64,000 bases of DNA from Actinoplanes ianthinogenes. Lineage in GTDB: Bacteria; Actinomycetota; Actinomycetes; Mycobacteriales; Micromonosporaceae. The stretch spans positions 7,131,501 to 7,195,500 of the forward strand of contig NZ_AP023356.1 of NCBI RefSeq assembly GCF_018324205.1, read 5' to 3'. The notes under the pieces are model-generated. The model ran no database searches. It was given only the letters and a program-made list of their open reading frames with translations, and was not told the origin of the DNA. This document shows positions 56,254 through 64,000 of this stretch, piece after piece. Each line of letters starts with the position of its first letter. The stretch's first letter is position 1. The position numbers were made by a program, and so were the translations under genes.

Positions 56254-57358
56254 CGCGGTGTTCCCACAGCTGGCGCCACATCCGCGAACCGGCCTCGGCC
56301 CGCCGCCGCAGCGCGCCGTCCCAGTACGCCAGCAACCGCCCCGCATCCGCCGGGTCGTCCTTCCGCACCACCCCGAGCAGGTGACCGGGCAGCAGCGACA
56401 ACGGATCCGGACCGGGCAGGTACGCCGCCGCCAGCCCGATCGACGCCGCCACCGCCACCGCCTCGGCCGTGCTCATCACCGACGACGGCCGCTCCACCGC
56501 CCACCCCTCGGCGCTCCGCCCGGTCCGCAGGTCCCGGAACGCGGTGACCAGCGTCTCCAGCACCGCCTCGTCCACCGCGAACCGGGCGCCGCCCCGCTCC
56601 ACCGAGGCCCGCGCCTGCCGGGTGACCAGGGCGACCTCCGCGTCCAGGTCGGCGATCGGCGGCACCACCTCGAAGTTGAACCGCCGCTTGAGCGCCGCCG
56701 ACATCTCGGACACCCCGCGGTCGCGCAGGTTGGCCGTGGCGATCAGGCAGAACCCGGGCACGGCGTACCCGACCGCCCCGTCCTGCCCGGCCAGCTCCGG
56801 CACGCTGATCCGCCGCTCCGACATGATCGACACCAGGGCGTCCTGGACCTCCGGCAGGCACCGGGTGATCTCCTCGACCCGGGCCACCGCGCCGGTGGTC
56901 ATCGCGGTCAGCACCGGCGAGGGCACCAGCGACTCCGGAGACGGGCCCTGGGCGAGCAGCAACGCGTAGTTCCAGCCGTACCGCAGCTGGTCCTCGGTGG
57001 TGCCGGCAGTGCCCTGCACGGCCAGCGCGCTGGTCCCGCAGATCGCCGCCGCCAGCAGCTCGGACAGCATCGACTTCGCGGTGCCCGGCTCGCCGACCAG
57101 CAGCAGCCCGCGCTCGCCGGCCAGGGTGACGACGCACCGCTCGACCAGGGCCCGCTCCCCGACGAACTTCGGCTCGATCACCCGTTTGCCGCCCGGCCCG
57201 TCGACCGGCATCCCGCCGGACCCGGCGATGAAGGTGACCACCGAGCGCGGCGTCAGCCGCCACGCCGGCGGCCGTGGACCGTCGTCGGCGCCGGCGAGAA
57301 AGGCCAGCTCATCGGCGTACCGATGCTCGGGCGGGTCGATCTGGCGGGTCGCGGTCAC
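56237..57358 (-). CDS. MoxR-type AAA+ ATPase (YehL-like position)
   Basis: A 373-residue AAA+ protein: Walker A GEPGTAKS (89-96), a variant Walker B reading ARVEEITR (Glu162-Glu163, with the usual Asp replaced by Glu), sensor 1 ATAN (207-210) and an arginine-finger-like LKRRFNFEVV. MoxR ATPases remodel partner proteins together with VWA-domain proteins, here the next gene. The GTG start overlaps the giant-protein gene (GTGA) and the end overlaps the DUF5682-VWA gene. Confidence 0.88.
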   Translation of the reverse strand: MTATRQIDPPEHRYADELAFLAGADDGPRPPAWRLTPRSVVTFIAGSGGMPVDGPGGKRVIEPKFVGERALVERCVVTLAGERGLLLVGEPGTAKSMLSELLAAAICGTSALAVQGTAGTTEDQLRYGWNYALLLAQGPSPESLVPSPVLTAMTTGAVARVEEITRCLPEVQDALVSIMSERRISVPELAGQDGAVGYAVPGFCLIATANLRDRGVSEMSAALKRRFNFEVVPPIADLDAEVALVTRQARASVERGGARFAVDEAVLETLVTAFRDLRTGRSAEGWAVERPSSVMSTAEAVAVAASIGLAAAYLPGPDPLSLLPGHLLGVVRKDDPADAGRLLAYWDGALRRRAEAGSRMWRQLWEHRDVLQD

Positions 57359-60300
57359 GGCTTCTCCCGGAGGTCGTGGTAACGGGGCGGGTCACCGGCG
57401 ACGACCCGGCCCCAGGCGGTACGGAACAGCTCCGGCAACGACATCGGCACGATCCGCACGTGCCCGGCCTCGGCGTACATGCTCTGCTTCCAGGTCTCCA
57501 CCGGCAGTCGCGGGGCCCGCTCCTCCTGCCAGCCGCCGGGCAGGAAGACCGGTCGCCCGGCGCGGGCGCGCTTGGCGGCGACCACCAGACCGGCGGTGGT
57601 GAGCGCCTGCTGGGCCGCGCGCAGGGCGGCGGTCCTCCACCCGTTCCAGCCGAGGACGGCCTTGTCGGCCGGGTCCGGCAGCGCGAGCACCTGGAGGTAG
57701 TACGCCGCCGCGGCGTCGTCGAGACCAAAGCGGTCCCGCACCTCGGCGACCAGGCCCGGAACGCTGACCCGCGGGTCGTGCGGATCGCCGGTCGCGCCGT
57801 CCGGGGTGCCGACCGCCCGGTCCATCCAGTCGGACAGCAGGATCCGGATGGCGACCGCGTTCGGCGCGCCGATGTGACCGAGCGCCGGATCGTCGGGACC
57901 GGACAGCCGGGCCGGCGCCAGGAAATGCGAAACCCGGTCCTGCCAGGCGGGGCCCTCGACCAGTACCGGGCCGACGTCGGGCAGCCGGCCCGGCTCGTGC
58001 AGTCCCTGTCCGATCAGCAGGTCCGGGTTGCGCAGCCGCTCCCGGACCAGCCGCAACGCCTCGGGCAGCGCGGCGCGCAGCGGGTCGCCCCACGGCAGCC
58101 GGTAGGCCAGCCAGGGCAGGGCGGTCCCGGCGTCGCGCAGGTAGGTGTGTTCGAACGGCTCGCCCCGATCGGACTCGGTGCGCGACCGCCAGGCGTCCAC
58201 CAGGACGGTCCGCCCGTCGGTGTTCAGCCAGTCACCGGGTGCGGGCGCGGCGATCGCCGCCAGCACGGCAGCCGCCCGCGACGCGTCGATCACCCGGGCC
58301 AGCTCGGCGACCAGTTCGTCCGGCACGGCGGCCCGCCGTCCCCGCAGCGCGATCCACTTCCCCGCGACCGCCGGCACCTCCGGCCCGCGCTCCCAGAGAT
58401 CCGCCGGATCGGCGGGCATGGCCGCGTCGAGCAGCGCCACCCGCTCCGCGAAGCTCAGCTCCCGCAGCCCGGCCCGTCCGGTGGTGGCGACGGCCGCGCT
58501 GATCCCCAGCGTGGCGCGCTGCTCGGCGGTCAGATAAGGGGTGTCCGCGGCGGCCATCCCGGGCAGGCCGGCGAGCAGCAGCACCGCCTCGCCCCGGCCC
58601 ATGCCGGTCGCGGCGGCGAGGCCCTCGGCGGCGGCCGGCCGCCACGGCACGGGTCCGCGCTCGGCGAGCAGAGCCAGGAACGCGGTCAGCCGGGTGCCGC
58701 TGAGCCGCCCGGTGGGCCGTGCCTCGGCGTGCACGGTCACTCCCTCCGGCAGTGAGAACACGCCGTCCGGAGCGACCTGGATCATGCCGCGCCGCCACTG
58801 ACCGGCGCCGGGCGCGGCTTGGTACCGGCCGGGTGGAAAGAGCACCGTCAGGTGACCGGCGTCCCGATGGACATCGACCCGGGCGACCTCCATCCGCTCC
58901 TCGACCACCTCCAGCACCCGCAGCGGCGGCCCGGACCCGTCCAGCGGTGTCCCGGCGATCGCCCCGAGGAAGGCAACCAGGGCCGCCCGATCGGCCGCAC
59001 CGGTCACCGGGGACGCCGCCCGCAGCGCGACCGCGCCGAGTCCGCCGAGCAGTCCCGGCCAGGTCGCGCCGACCGCGGGCAGACCGGCGGGGTCGGTGGT
59101 GTCCGGCGCGGCGAGCAGGGCGGCGACCCCGGCGACCTGCTCCAGGACCTGGTGCCGGGCCGCCGCCGAGTGGCTGTAGTAGGTGCGTTCCGAGCCGGCC
59201 AGCCCGTCCCAAGCCTTGCGCAGCGCGTCGTCGGCCACGGTCGGCGCGGGCGCCGGGCCGGTCGCCGGCGCTGCCGGGGGCGTCAGGTGGCCGGGGACGG
59301 TGGCGATGCGGCGACGCAGCCGGATCGCACGAGTGACCACCTCGGCGACCCGATCCCGCAAGACGACGGCGGTGACCGCCGGCAGGTGAGCCGCGAGGTT
59401 GGCGGCGACCGCCTCCCGGAGCGCGATGGTCCCGGTCACCGCGTCGTCCACGGCCAGGAGCGCGGCCGCGGTGGTCTCATCGAGGGCGCGCAGTGCGGCG
59501 GAGCCCGCCTCGTCCCGCGCCCGCATCGCGTGCCACCAGGCCAGCGGAGGCAGGGTGGCGGTGGTGTCCGGCTGATCGGCGAGCAGGTGCTCGCCGTCGG
59601 CCGTCCACCACCGCAGGCTCTCGTGCCGGTAGTCGCGCACCCGGGTCACCGGCAACGGCGCCGCCGCGCCGGGCAGCAGCACCGCCGCGACCAGCGTCTC
59701 CTCGCCCGCGCCGGTGCGGCCCCGCGCCAGAGCGCGCCGGGCGACAGTCACCCGGCGCCCGTCGATCCCCTCCCCGGCCTGCCCGTTCTCCGAGTCGGTG
59801 ACGGTCCGCCAGCCGGTCATCCCGTCCCGGACGCCCAGCGGCGAATCGGCGAACTCGGCCGGCACCGGCCGCCACTGGCAGGCCTCCGGGACGAGCCGGT
59901 CACCGGCCGCGGCGAAGAACGCCGGCACGCTGAACCGGCCCCCGTCACCGGTCCGCGGGTCGAACTCGCGCCACCGCCACTCCCCGTTCCCGTCGGCGCC
60001 CTCGACCAGCTCACACCGCCAGTACGCCACCCCGTCCCAGGCCAGTGGCAGCGTCTCCGGGGGCAGCCGGAGATCGCCGGCGTGCAACGGCCGGGCGCCG
60101 GTGGTCAGCCCGCCGCGGGGCAGCGGCAGCGGCGCCGCCGGCACGCTCCACAGGCCCCGTCCGATCCGCAGCTCGCCCTCGAACACCTCATCCGGCTGCG
60201 CCGACCAGTAGGCGCGGACCCCGTCGACCACCGACTGCCAGGACACCAGCAACTGGTCGTCCACCAGAACACACGTCACGTACGAGTGGTGGGCGACGGC

Positions 60301-62070
60301 CGGCGTGCGGAACACGTGCTCGCTGATCGTGCCGTCCGGCCCGACGACCTGCGCCCGCTGCGCGTCGTGCACCACCAGCGCGGGCCAGGAGTCCCCGGCC
60401 TTGACGACGGCGAGCCGCGCGGTGGCCCGCTCGTAGGCCGGCCAGGCGAGCTCGGCCGGCAGCCCGGCCCGCAGGGTGCGGGCGAGCACGGCCGGCATGT
60501 CGACCGCCGCCAGCCGGCCGAACCCGTCCGGGGCGAGCTCCATGCCGGCCGGGGACCAGAGCGCGGCCAGCTCGCTGAGGCCGGCCTCCAACTCGGTCAC
60601 CGTGCTGTCGGCGGCCTGCGCGGTGAGCTCGCCGATCAGCTCGACGAGCACCTCGCGGGCACCGGCCGCGCCGAGTGCCTCCCGCAGCGTGCGAGCGGGA
60701 AGCGCCGGACTGGTCAGCGAGCTGCCGTCGCGGAGTTGCCGGATCGCCTGGCGCACCCCCTGTCGCAGCCGGGGCCGCAGTTCCGGGTCGGCCGCGATCG
60801 CGGCGAGGTCGCGCCGGCCGGGCGTGGTGTCCCGGGCCCAGGCGGTGACGTCGAAACCGTCGTCGCGGTGCGGGCCGCCGATCCGGGCCGGCACGCCCAT
60901 GGCCCGGCACAGGTCGAGCACGTCCAGGTCAACGCTCCACGGCTGGGCGGCGACGGTGAGGCCGCCCTCGGCGATCAGCCGGGGCCCCATCCGCTCGATC
61001 AGACCCAGCAACCGCACGTCGCGCCGCCGGATCCGGCGGCCACCCAGCAGACGTTCCAGCCATCGGCCGGCCGAGACCCCGGAGAGCTCGGGCGAGACCA
61101 GGTCGGCGGCCGCCCCGGTCTCCTCCAGCAGGTCGAGCCAGATCCCGGTGAAGTCGGGGTGGTGACCCGGCGGGTCCGGGACGATCTCCAGCAACCGGGA
61201 CCGGACGGTGGCGTCGCGCCGCCCGAGACGGACCAGGTCCTTCCGGTACGCCTTCCACACCGACGGGTGCGACCGGCTCACCGCCGGGTACGTGAGCAGC
61301 CGGGCGACCACCTCCTCGGCTTCCCGGCCGGCGTCCAGCCCGGCCGCTTTGGCCAGCCGGGACAGGTCGGTCGCCATCGACGAGTGCGGGGTCAGGCCGC
61401 CCGCGACCCGGCGCAGCGCGAGCGTCTTGACCAGCTCGTACGCCTCCGGACCGGGCTGCCGGTCGGCCACCTCCCGGGCGTACGCGGTGAGCATGGCCGC
61501 GGTCAGCGCCCCGGCGAAGGCGAACTCCAGGTGCACCTCGCGGAGCCGTTCCTCGTCCACCACCAGGCCGTGCACCCGCTCGGCGCGCCGGGCCTCGGTG
61601 AAGCAGGTCCCGGCCGGCCGCGCGTTGTCGGCGGCCAGGAAGGCCCGCCCGGCCTGCTCCCAGAAGGTCGGCAGCAACTGCGGTGCCGCGCCGTCGAGCC
61701 GCTGGGCCAGCGCGCGGTAGCCGTCCAGGGCCAGGCCCGGTTTCCGCCCGGCTGTCCGGCGCAATCGCTCCATCTCCTGGACCAGGACGAGCGCGTGCCG
61801 CCCGTGTGCCGGGTCGTGCACCAGCGCCCACGCCGGAAACCCCAGCGCCTGCCGCGGACCGTGCCCGACCTCGACCGCGCCGCCCGTGGCGAACCCGAGG
61901 AACTCCATGGTCAGGTCCTCGGCCGGCCCGACGGTGGCGCCGGTCAGCCGCACCACCGTGCGACCGTCCAGCGCCGGGTGTCGATAGGCGCGGGCGGTCA
62001 CCGTGTCCCGCGTGGCGTCCGGCGCCGGGCCGGGCAGCACCGCGCCGGCCTCCAGCAGCCCGTCACTCAT
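57355..62070 (-). CDS. Giant protein of the MoxR/VWA operon, unknown function
   Basis: A 1571-residue soluble protein with no signal peptide or membrane segment. The first 500 residues are helical (ALVHDPAHGRHALVLVQEME, then repeated HEAT-like helices); a beta-rich segment with WRWREFDPRTGDGGRF follows; and the last 620 residues are homologous to the next gene upstream (shared LRLVRERLRNPDL, YYLQVLALPDPADKAV, GWNGW, VFLPGGW). I do not recognise the family with certainty. The position corresponds to yehI (DUF4132/WGR protein) in E. coli. The ATG at 62070 gives an ATGA overlap with the paralogue. Confidence 0.7.
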   Translation of the reverse strand: MSDGLLEAGAVLPGPAPDATRDTVTARAYRHPALDGRTVVRLTGATVGPAEDLTMEFLGFATGGAVEVGHGPRQALGFPAWALVHDPAHGRHALVLVQEMERLRRTAGRKPGLALDGYRALAQRLDGAAPQLLPTFWEQAGRAFLAADNARPAGTCFTEARRAERVHGLVVDEERLREVHLEFAFAGALTAAMLTAYAREVADRQPGPEAYELVKTLALRRVAGGLTPHSSMATDLSRLAKAAGLDAGREAEEVVARLLTYPAVSRSHPSVWKAYRKDLVRLGRRDATVRSRLLEIVPDPPGHHPDFTGIWLDLLEETGAAADLVSPELSGVSAGRWLERLLGGRRIRRRDVRLLGLIERMGPRLIAEGGLTVAAQPWSVDLDVLDLCRAMGVPARIGGPHRDDGFDVTAWARDTTPGRRDLAAIAADPELRPRLRQGVRQAIRQLRDGSSLTSPALPARTLREALGAAGAREVLVELIGELTAQAADSTVTELEAGLSELAALWSPAGMELAPDGFGRLAAVDMPAVLARTLRAGLPAELAWPAYERATARLAVVKAGDSWPALVVHDAQRAQVVGPDGTISEHVFRTPAVAHHSYVTCVLVDDQLLVSWQSVVDGVRAYWSAQPDEVFEGELRIGRGLWSVPAAPLPLPRGGLTTGARPLHAGDLRLPPETLPLAWDGVAYWRCELVEGADGNGEWRWREFDPRTGDGGRFSVPAFFAAAGDRLVPEACQWRPVPAEFADSPLGVRDGMTGWRTVTDSENGQAGEGIDGRRVTVARRALARGRTGAGEETLVAAVLLPGAAAPLPVTRVRDYRHESLRWWTADGEHLLADQPDTTATLPPLAWWHAMRARDEAGSAALRALDETTAAALLAVDDAVTGTIALREAVAANLAAHLPAVTAVVLRDRVAEVVTRAIRLRRRIATVPGHLTPPAAPATGPAPAPTVADDALRKAWDGLAGSERTYYSHSAAARHQVLEQVAGVAALLAAPDTTDPAGLPAVGATWPGLLGGLGAVALRAASPVTGAADRAALVAFLGAIAGTPLDGSGPPLRVLEVVEERMEVARVDVHRDAGHLTVLFPPGRYQAAPGAGQWRRGMIQVAPDGVFSLPEGVTVHAEARPTGRLSGTRLTAFLALLAERGPVPWRPAAAEGLAAATGMGRGEAVLLLAGLPGMAAADTPYLTAEQRATLGISAAVATTGRAGLRELSFAERVALLDAAMPADPADLWERGPEVPAVAGKWIALRGRRAAVPDELVAELARVIDASRAAAVLAAIAAPAPGDWLNTDGRTVLVDAWRSRTESDRGEPFEHTYLRDAGTALPWLAYRLPWGDPLRAALPEALRLVRERLRNPDLLIGQGLHEPGRLPDVGPVLVEGPAWQDRVSHFLAPARLSGPDDPALGHIGAPNAVAIRILLSDWMDRAVGTPDGATGDPHDPRVSVPGLVAEVRDRFGLDDAAAAYYLQVLALPDPADKAVLGWNGWRTAALRAAQQALTTAGLVVAAKRARAGRPVFLPGGWQEERAPRLPVETWKQSMYAEAGHVRIVPMSLPELFRTAWGRVVAGDPPRYHDLREKP

Positions 62071-64000
62071 CGGCTTGCCTCCAGGTGGTAGCGGGGCTCG
62101 TCGCCGTCCAGAACGCGGGCCCAGGCCATGCCGAACTGCCGGGGCAGCGACGTCAGCACCAGCAGCGTCCCGTCCAGGTCGGCCAGCCCTCGCAGCTTCC
62201 AGGTCTCGACCGGCCGGTGCGGCGCCCGGGCCGGACGCCACGCACCGGGCAGGAACACCGGCCGGCCGGCCCGTTCCCGTTTGCCGGCCACCACCAGCCC
62301 GGCGTCGATCAGCGCCTGCTGTGCCCGGCGCAGCTCGGCGGGTTTCCAGCCGTTCCAGCCCTGGACCGCCTTGTCCGTCGGATCCGGCAGCGCGAGCACC
62401 TGCAAGTAGTACGCCGCCGCGCCGGCGTCCAGCCCGTGCCGCTGCCGCACCTCGTCGACCACCGCGGGCAGGCTGACCCGCGGGTCGCGGGGATCACCGG
62501 CGGCGCCCTCCGGGGTGGTCACCGCGTGCTCGATCAGCCCGGACAGCAGGATCCGGATCGCCACCGCCAGGTCTTTGCCGACCATGCCGATCGCCGGGTC
62601 GTCCGGCCCGGTCAGACGCGCCGGCGCGAGGGTGACCGAGACGTGCCCGCTGTCCTCCTCGACGAGGAGCGCCGGACCGGCTTCGGGGCGGTGCTCCCGC
62701 CGGTACCACGCCTGGCCGACCCGCAGGTCCGGGTCGCGCAGCCGCTCGCGGACCAGCCGCAGCGCCTCCGGCAGCGCGGCGCGCAGCGGGTCGTCCCAGG
62801 TCAGGTTGTAGGCCAGCCAGGGGAGCGCGATCGCGGCGGCCCGCAGGTGGTCCTCGTCGAAGAGCCCGTCGGTGGTCAGCCAGTCACCGGGACCCGGCGC
62901 CGCGATCACCCGCAGCAGCTCACCCGCCGGCGGCGTGCCGACGAGGCGGGCCAGTCCGGCGACCAGGTCGTCCGGCACGGCGGCACGGCGGCCCCGGATG
63001 GCGAGCCAGGCCGCGGCGATCGCGGCCACGTCGGGCCCCCGCTCCCACAGGGCGGCCGGGTCGGCCGGCATCGCCGCGTCCAGCAGCGCGACCCGCTGGG
63101 CGTGGCTCAGGTCGCGCAGGCCGCTCCGGGCCTCCCTGGCCTGGGTGGCGGTCAGGCCGAGCAGGGTGCGCTGGCCGGCGCTCAGGAACGCCGCCTCCCG
63201 CCGGTCGATCCCGGGCAGCCCGGCGAGCAGCAGGATCGCCTGGGCCCGGGACATCCCGGTCGCCTCGGCCAGGTCCGTGGCCGCCTCCGGCCGCCAGGGG
63301 ACCGGACCGCGTTCGTCGAGCAGTTCGAGGTACGCCCCCAGCCGCCGGCCGCCGAGCCGCCCGCTGGGCCGGAACGCCTCGCGCACCTCCCGCCCGGGCC
63401 CGCCGGGCAGCGTGAACACCCCGTCCGGCGCCAGCTGGACCGCACCGCGCAACCAGCAGTGACTCGCCTCGTACTCATACCCGTGGCACGGGAACAGCAC
63501 GGTGAGCCGTCCCCCGTCCCGCATCCCCCGGACCGGGGTGTCGATGCTCTGCTCCTCGCCCACCTCCAGCACCTGGACCGGCGCCCCGCCCCCGTCGAGC
63601 GGCGTCCCGGAGATCAGGTGGAGCAGCACGGCCAGCGCGGTCCGGTCCGCGTCCGGGGTGGCCGGGGACGCCGCCCGCAGCGCGACCGCGCCGAGGCCGG
63701 CCAGCAGCGGCGCCCAGGCCGGGACGACCGGCGGGATCAGCCCCGGCTCGGCCGCGTCCGGGTCGGCCAGGATCGCGCCGACCGCGGCCACCTGGGACAG
63801 CAGGCTGCTCTGGCGCCCCCCGCAGGTCCAGCCGGTGAGTCCGTCCCACGCCGTGGTGAGCGCCTCGTCGGTGATCGTCGAGTGCTCCGGTTCGGCCGTG
63901 TCCGACCCGGTCAGCTCGCGGACCAGACCGCGCACGGGCGCGGGCAGGCCGGTCGCGTCGAGCGGATCGTATGCCCGGTCGAGCGCGTGGCGCAGGCTGA
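62067..64000 (-). CDS. Paralogue of the giant protein, 5' end cut by the window
   Basis: The frame is open to the window edge with no start codon needed: residues ...LRHALDRAYDPLDATGLPAP precede the first possible GTG at 63935. At least 644 residues are visible. They align throughout with the C-terminal part of the 57355-62070 product, including ALLDAAMPADPAALWERGPD, EALRLVRERLRDPDL and YYLQVLALPDPTDKAV. The N-terminal part is outside the window. The ATGA overlap places it in the same operon. It is a tandem duplication that has diverged well beyond recent copy status. Confidence 0.75.
   Translation of the reverse strand, partial: SLRHALDRAYDPLDATGLPAPVRGLVRELTGSDTAEPEHSTITDEALTTAWDGLTGWTCGGRQSSLLSQVAAVGAILADPDAAEPGLIPPVVPAWAPLLAGLGAVALRAASPATPDADRTALAVLLHLISGTPLDGGGAPVQVLEVGEEQSIDTPVRGMRDGGRLTVLFPCHGYEYEASHCWLRGAVQLAPDGVFTLPGGPGREVREAFRPSGRLGGRRLGAYLELLDERGPVPWRPEAATDLAEATGMSRAQAILLLAGLPGIDRREAAFLSAGQRTLLGLTATQAREARSGLRDLSHAQRVALLDAAMPADPAALWERGPDVAAIAAAWLAIRGRRAAVPDDLVAGLARLVGTPPAGELLRVIAAPGPGDWLTTDGLFDEDHLRAAAIALPWLAYNLTWDDPLRAALPEALRLVRERLRDPDLRVGQAWYRREHRPEAGPALLVEEDSGHVSVTLAPARLTGPDDPAIGMVGKDLAVAIRILLSGLIEHAVTTPEGAAGDPRDPRVSLPAVVDEVRQRHGLDAGAAAYYLQVLALPDPTDKAVQGWNGWKPAELRRAQQALIDAGLVVAGKRERAGRPVFLPGAWRPARAPHRPVETWKLRGLADLDGTLLVLTSLPRQFGMAWARVLDGDEPRYHLEASR

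Noticed and set aside
51748..56547. A 1599-codon plus-strand open frame opposite the DUF5682-VWA gene
   Set aside because: It lies antisense to recognisable domains, is low-complexity (His/Arg/Gly/Pro), and results from GC bias and the frame-neutral repeat.
1..64000. tRNA, rRNA, transposase or integrase genes
   Set aside because: No tRNA cloverleaf, rRNA segment, DDE/Tyr recombinase motif or terminal inverted repeats were seen on either strand.

Overview
The window is high-GC actinobacterial chromosome, most likely Micromonosporaceae and Actinoplanes-like. The grounds are the very strong GC bias at third codon positions, frequent GTG starts, many ATGA/GTGA stop-start overlaps, and typical actinobacterial families: a group 1h type [NiFe] hydrogenase, DUF2264, DUF624, and a MoxR/VWA/SWIM cluster. 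This is inference from composition and protein families; no rRNA or species marker is present. Long open frames antisense to real genes are a by-product of the GC bias.

Layout. 1-4.6 kb: a STAS protein, a membrane FtsH-like AAA+ zinc protease coupled to a lipoprotein gene, and a divergent NERD-like protein. 4.6-15.5 kb: a polyuronate or glycosaminoglycan utilisation locus. It has a DeoR/LacI-type regulator overlapping a heparinase II/III gene on the minus strand. On the plus strand a seven-gene run encodes a DUF2264 protein, a sugar ABC importer (binding lipoprotein and two permeases), a DUF624 membrane protein, a GH88 unsaturated glucuronyl hydrolase and a KduI/IolB-type isomerase. 15.5-25.9 kb: an acetyltransferase, a membrane diguanylate cyclase, an MFS drug exporter preceded by two tandem 7-codon leader ORFs and a perfect hairpin, an M23-type lipoprotein, a phospholipase-D-like protein, a NarL-type two-component system and a VanY-type carboxypeptidase.

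25.9-38.2 kb: a complete locus for a group 1h (high-affinity, atmospheric-type) [NiFe] hydrogenase. It includes the small and large subunits, hypA, hypC, hypD, hypE, a HypC-HypF fusion, a C-terminal maturation protease and several hydrogenase-associated genes of unknown function. The subunit genes lie in two separate minus-strand runs with hypA inserted on the opposite strand. A CRP-like palindrome sits between hhyL and hypA. 38.3-41.2 kb: an HTH protein and a stand-alone molybdopterin oxidoreductase.

41.2-49.5 kb: small regulatory modules, each with a recognisable palindromic operator candidate: MarR/EVE/SRPBCC, TetR, acyl-CoA dehydrogenase/PadR/acyl-CoA synthetase, a DUF2236 (MpaB-like) protein and GntR/membrane protein. 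49.5 kb to the window end: a minus-strand operon of at least 14.4 kb whose genes all overlap. It encodes two giant paralogous proteins (the first cut by the window edge), a MoxR-type AAA+ ATPase, a DUF5682-VWA fusion joined by a 39-bp-unit minisatellite linker, and a SWIM zinc-finger protein. In composition it resembles the uncharacterised E. coli yehI-yehL-yehM-yehP-yehQ group.

The strongest candidates for undescribed biology are the twin MRGR leader peptides in front of the MFS exporter, a possible ribosome-stalling attenuator, and the MoxR/VWA/SWIM operon with its fused, repeat-linked core protein.
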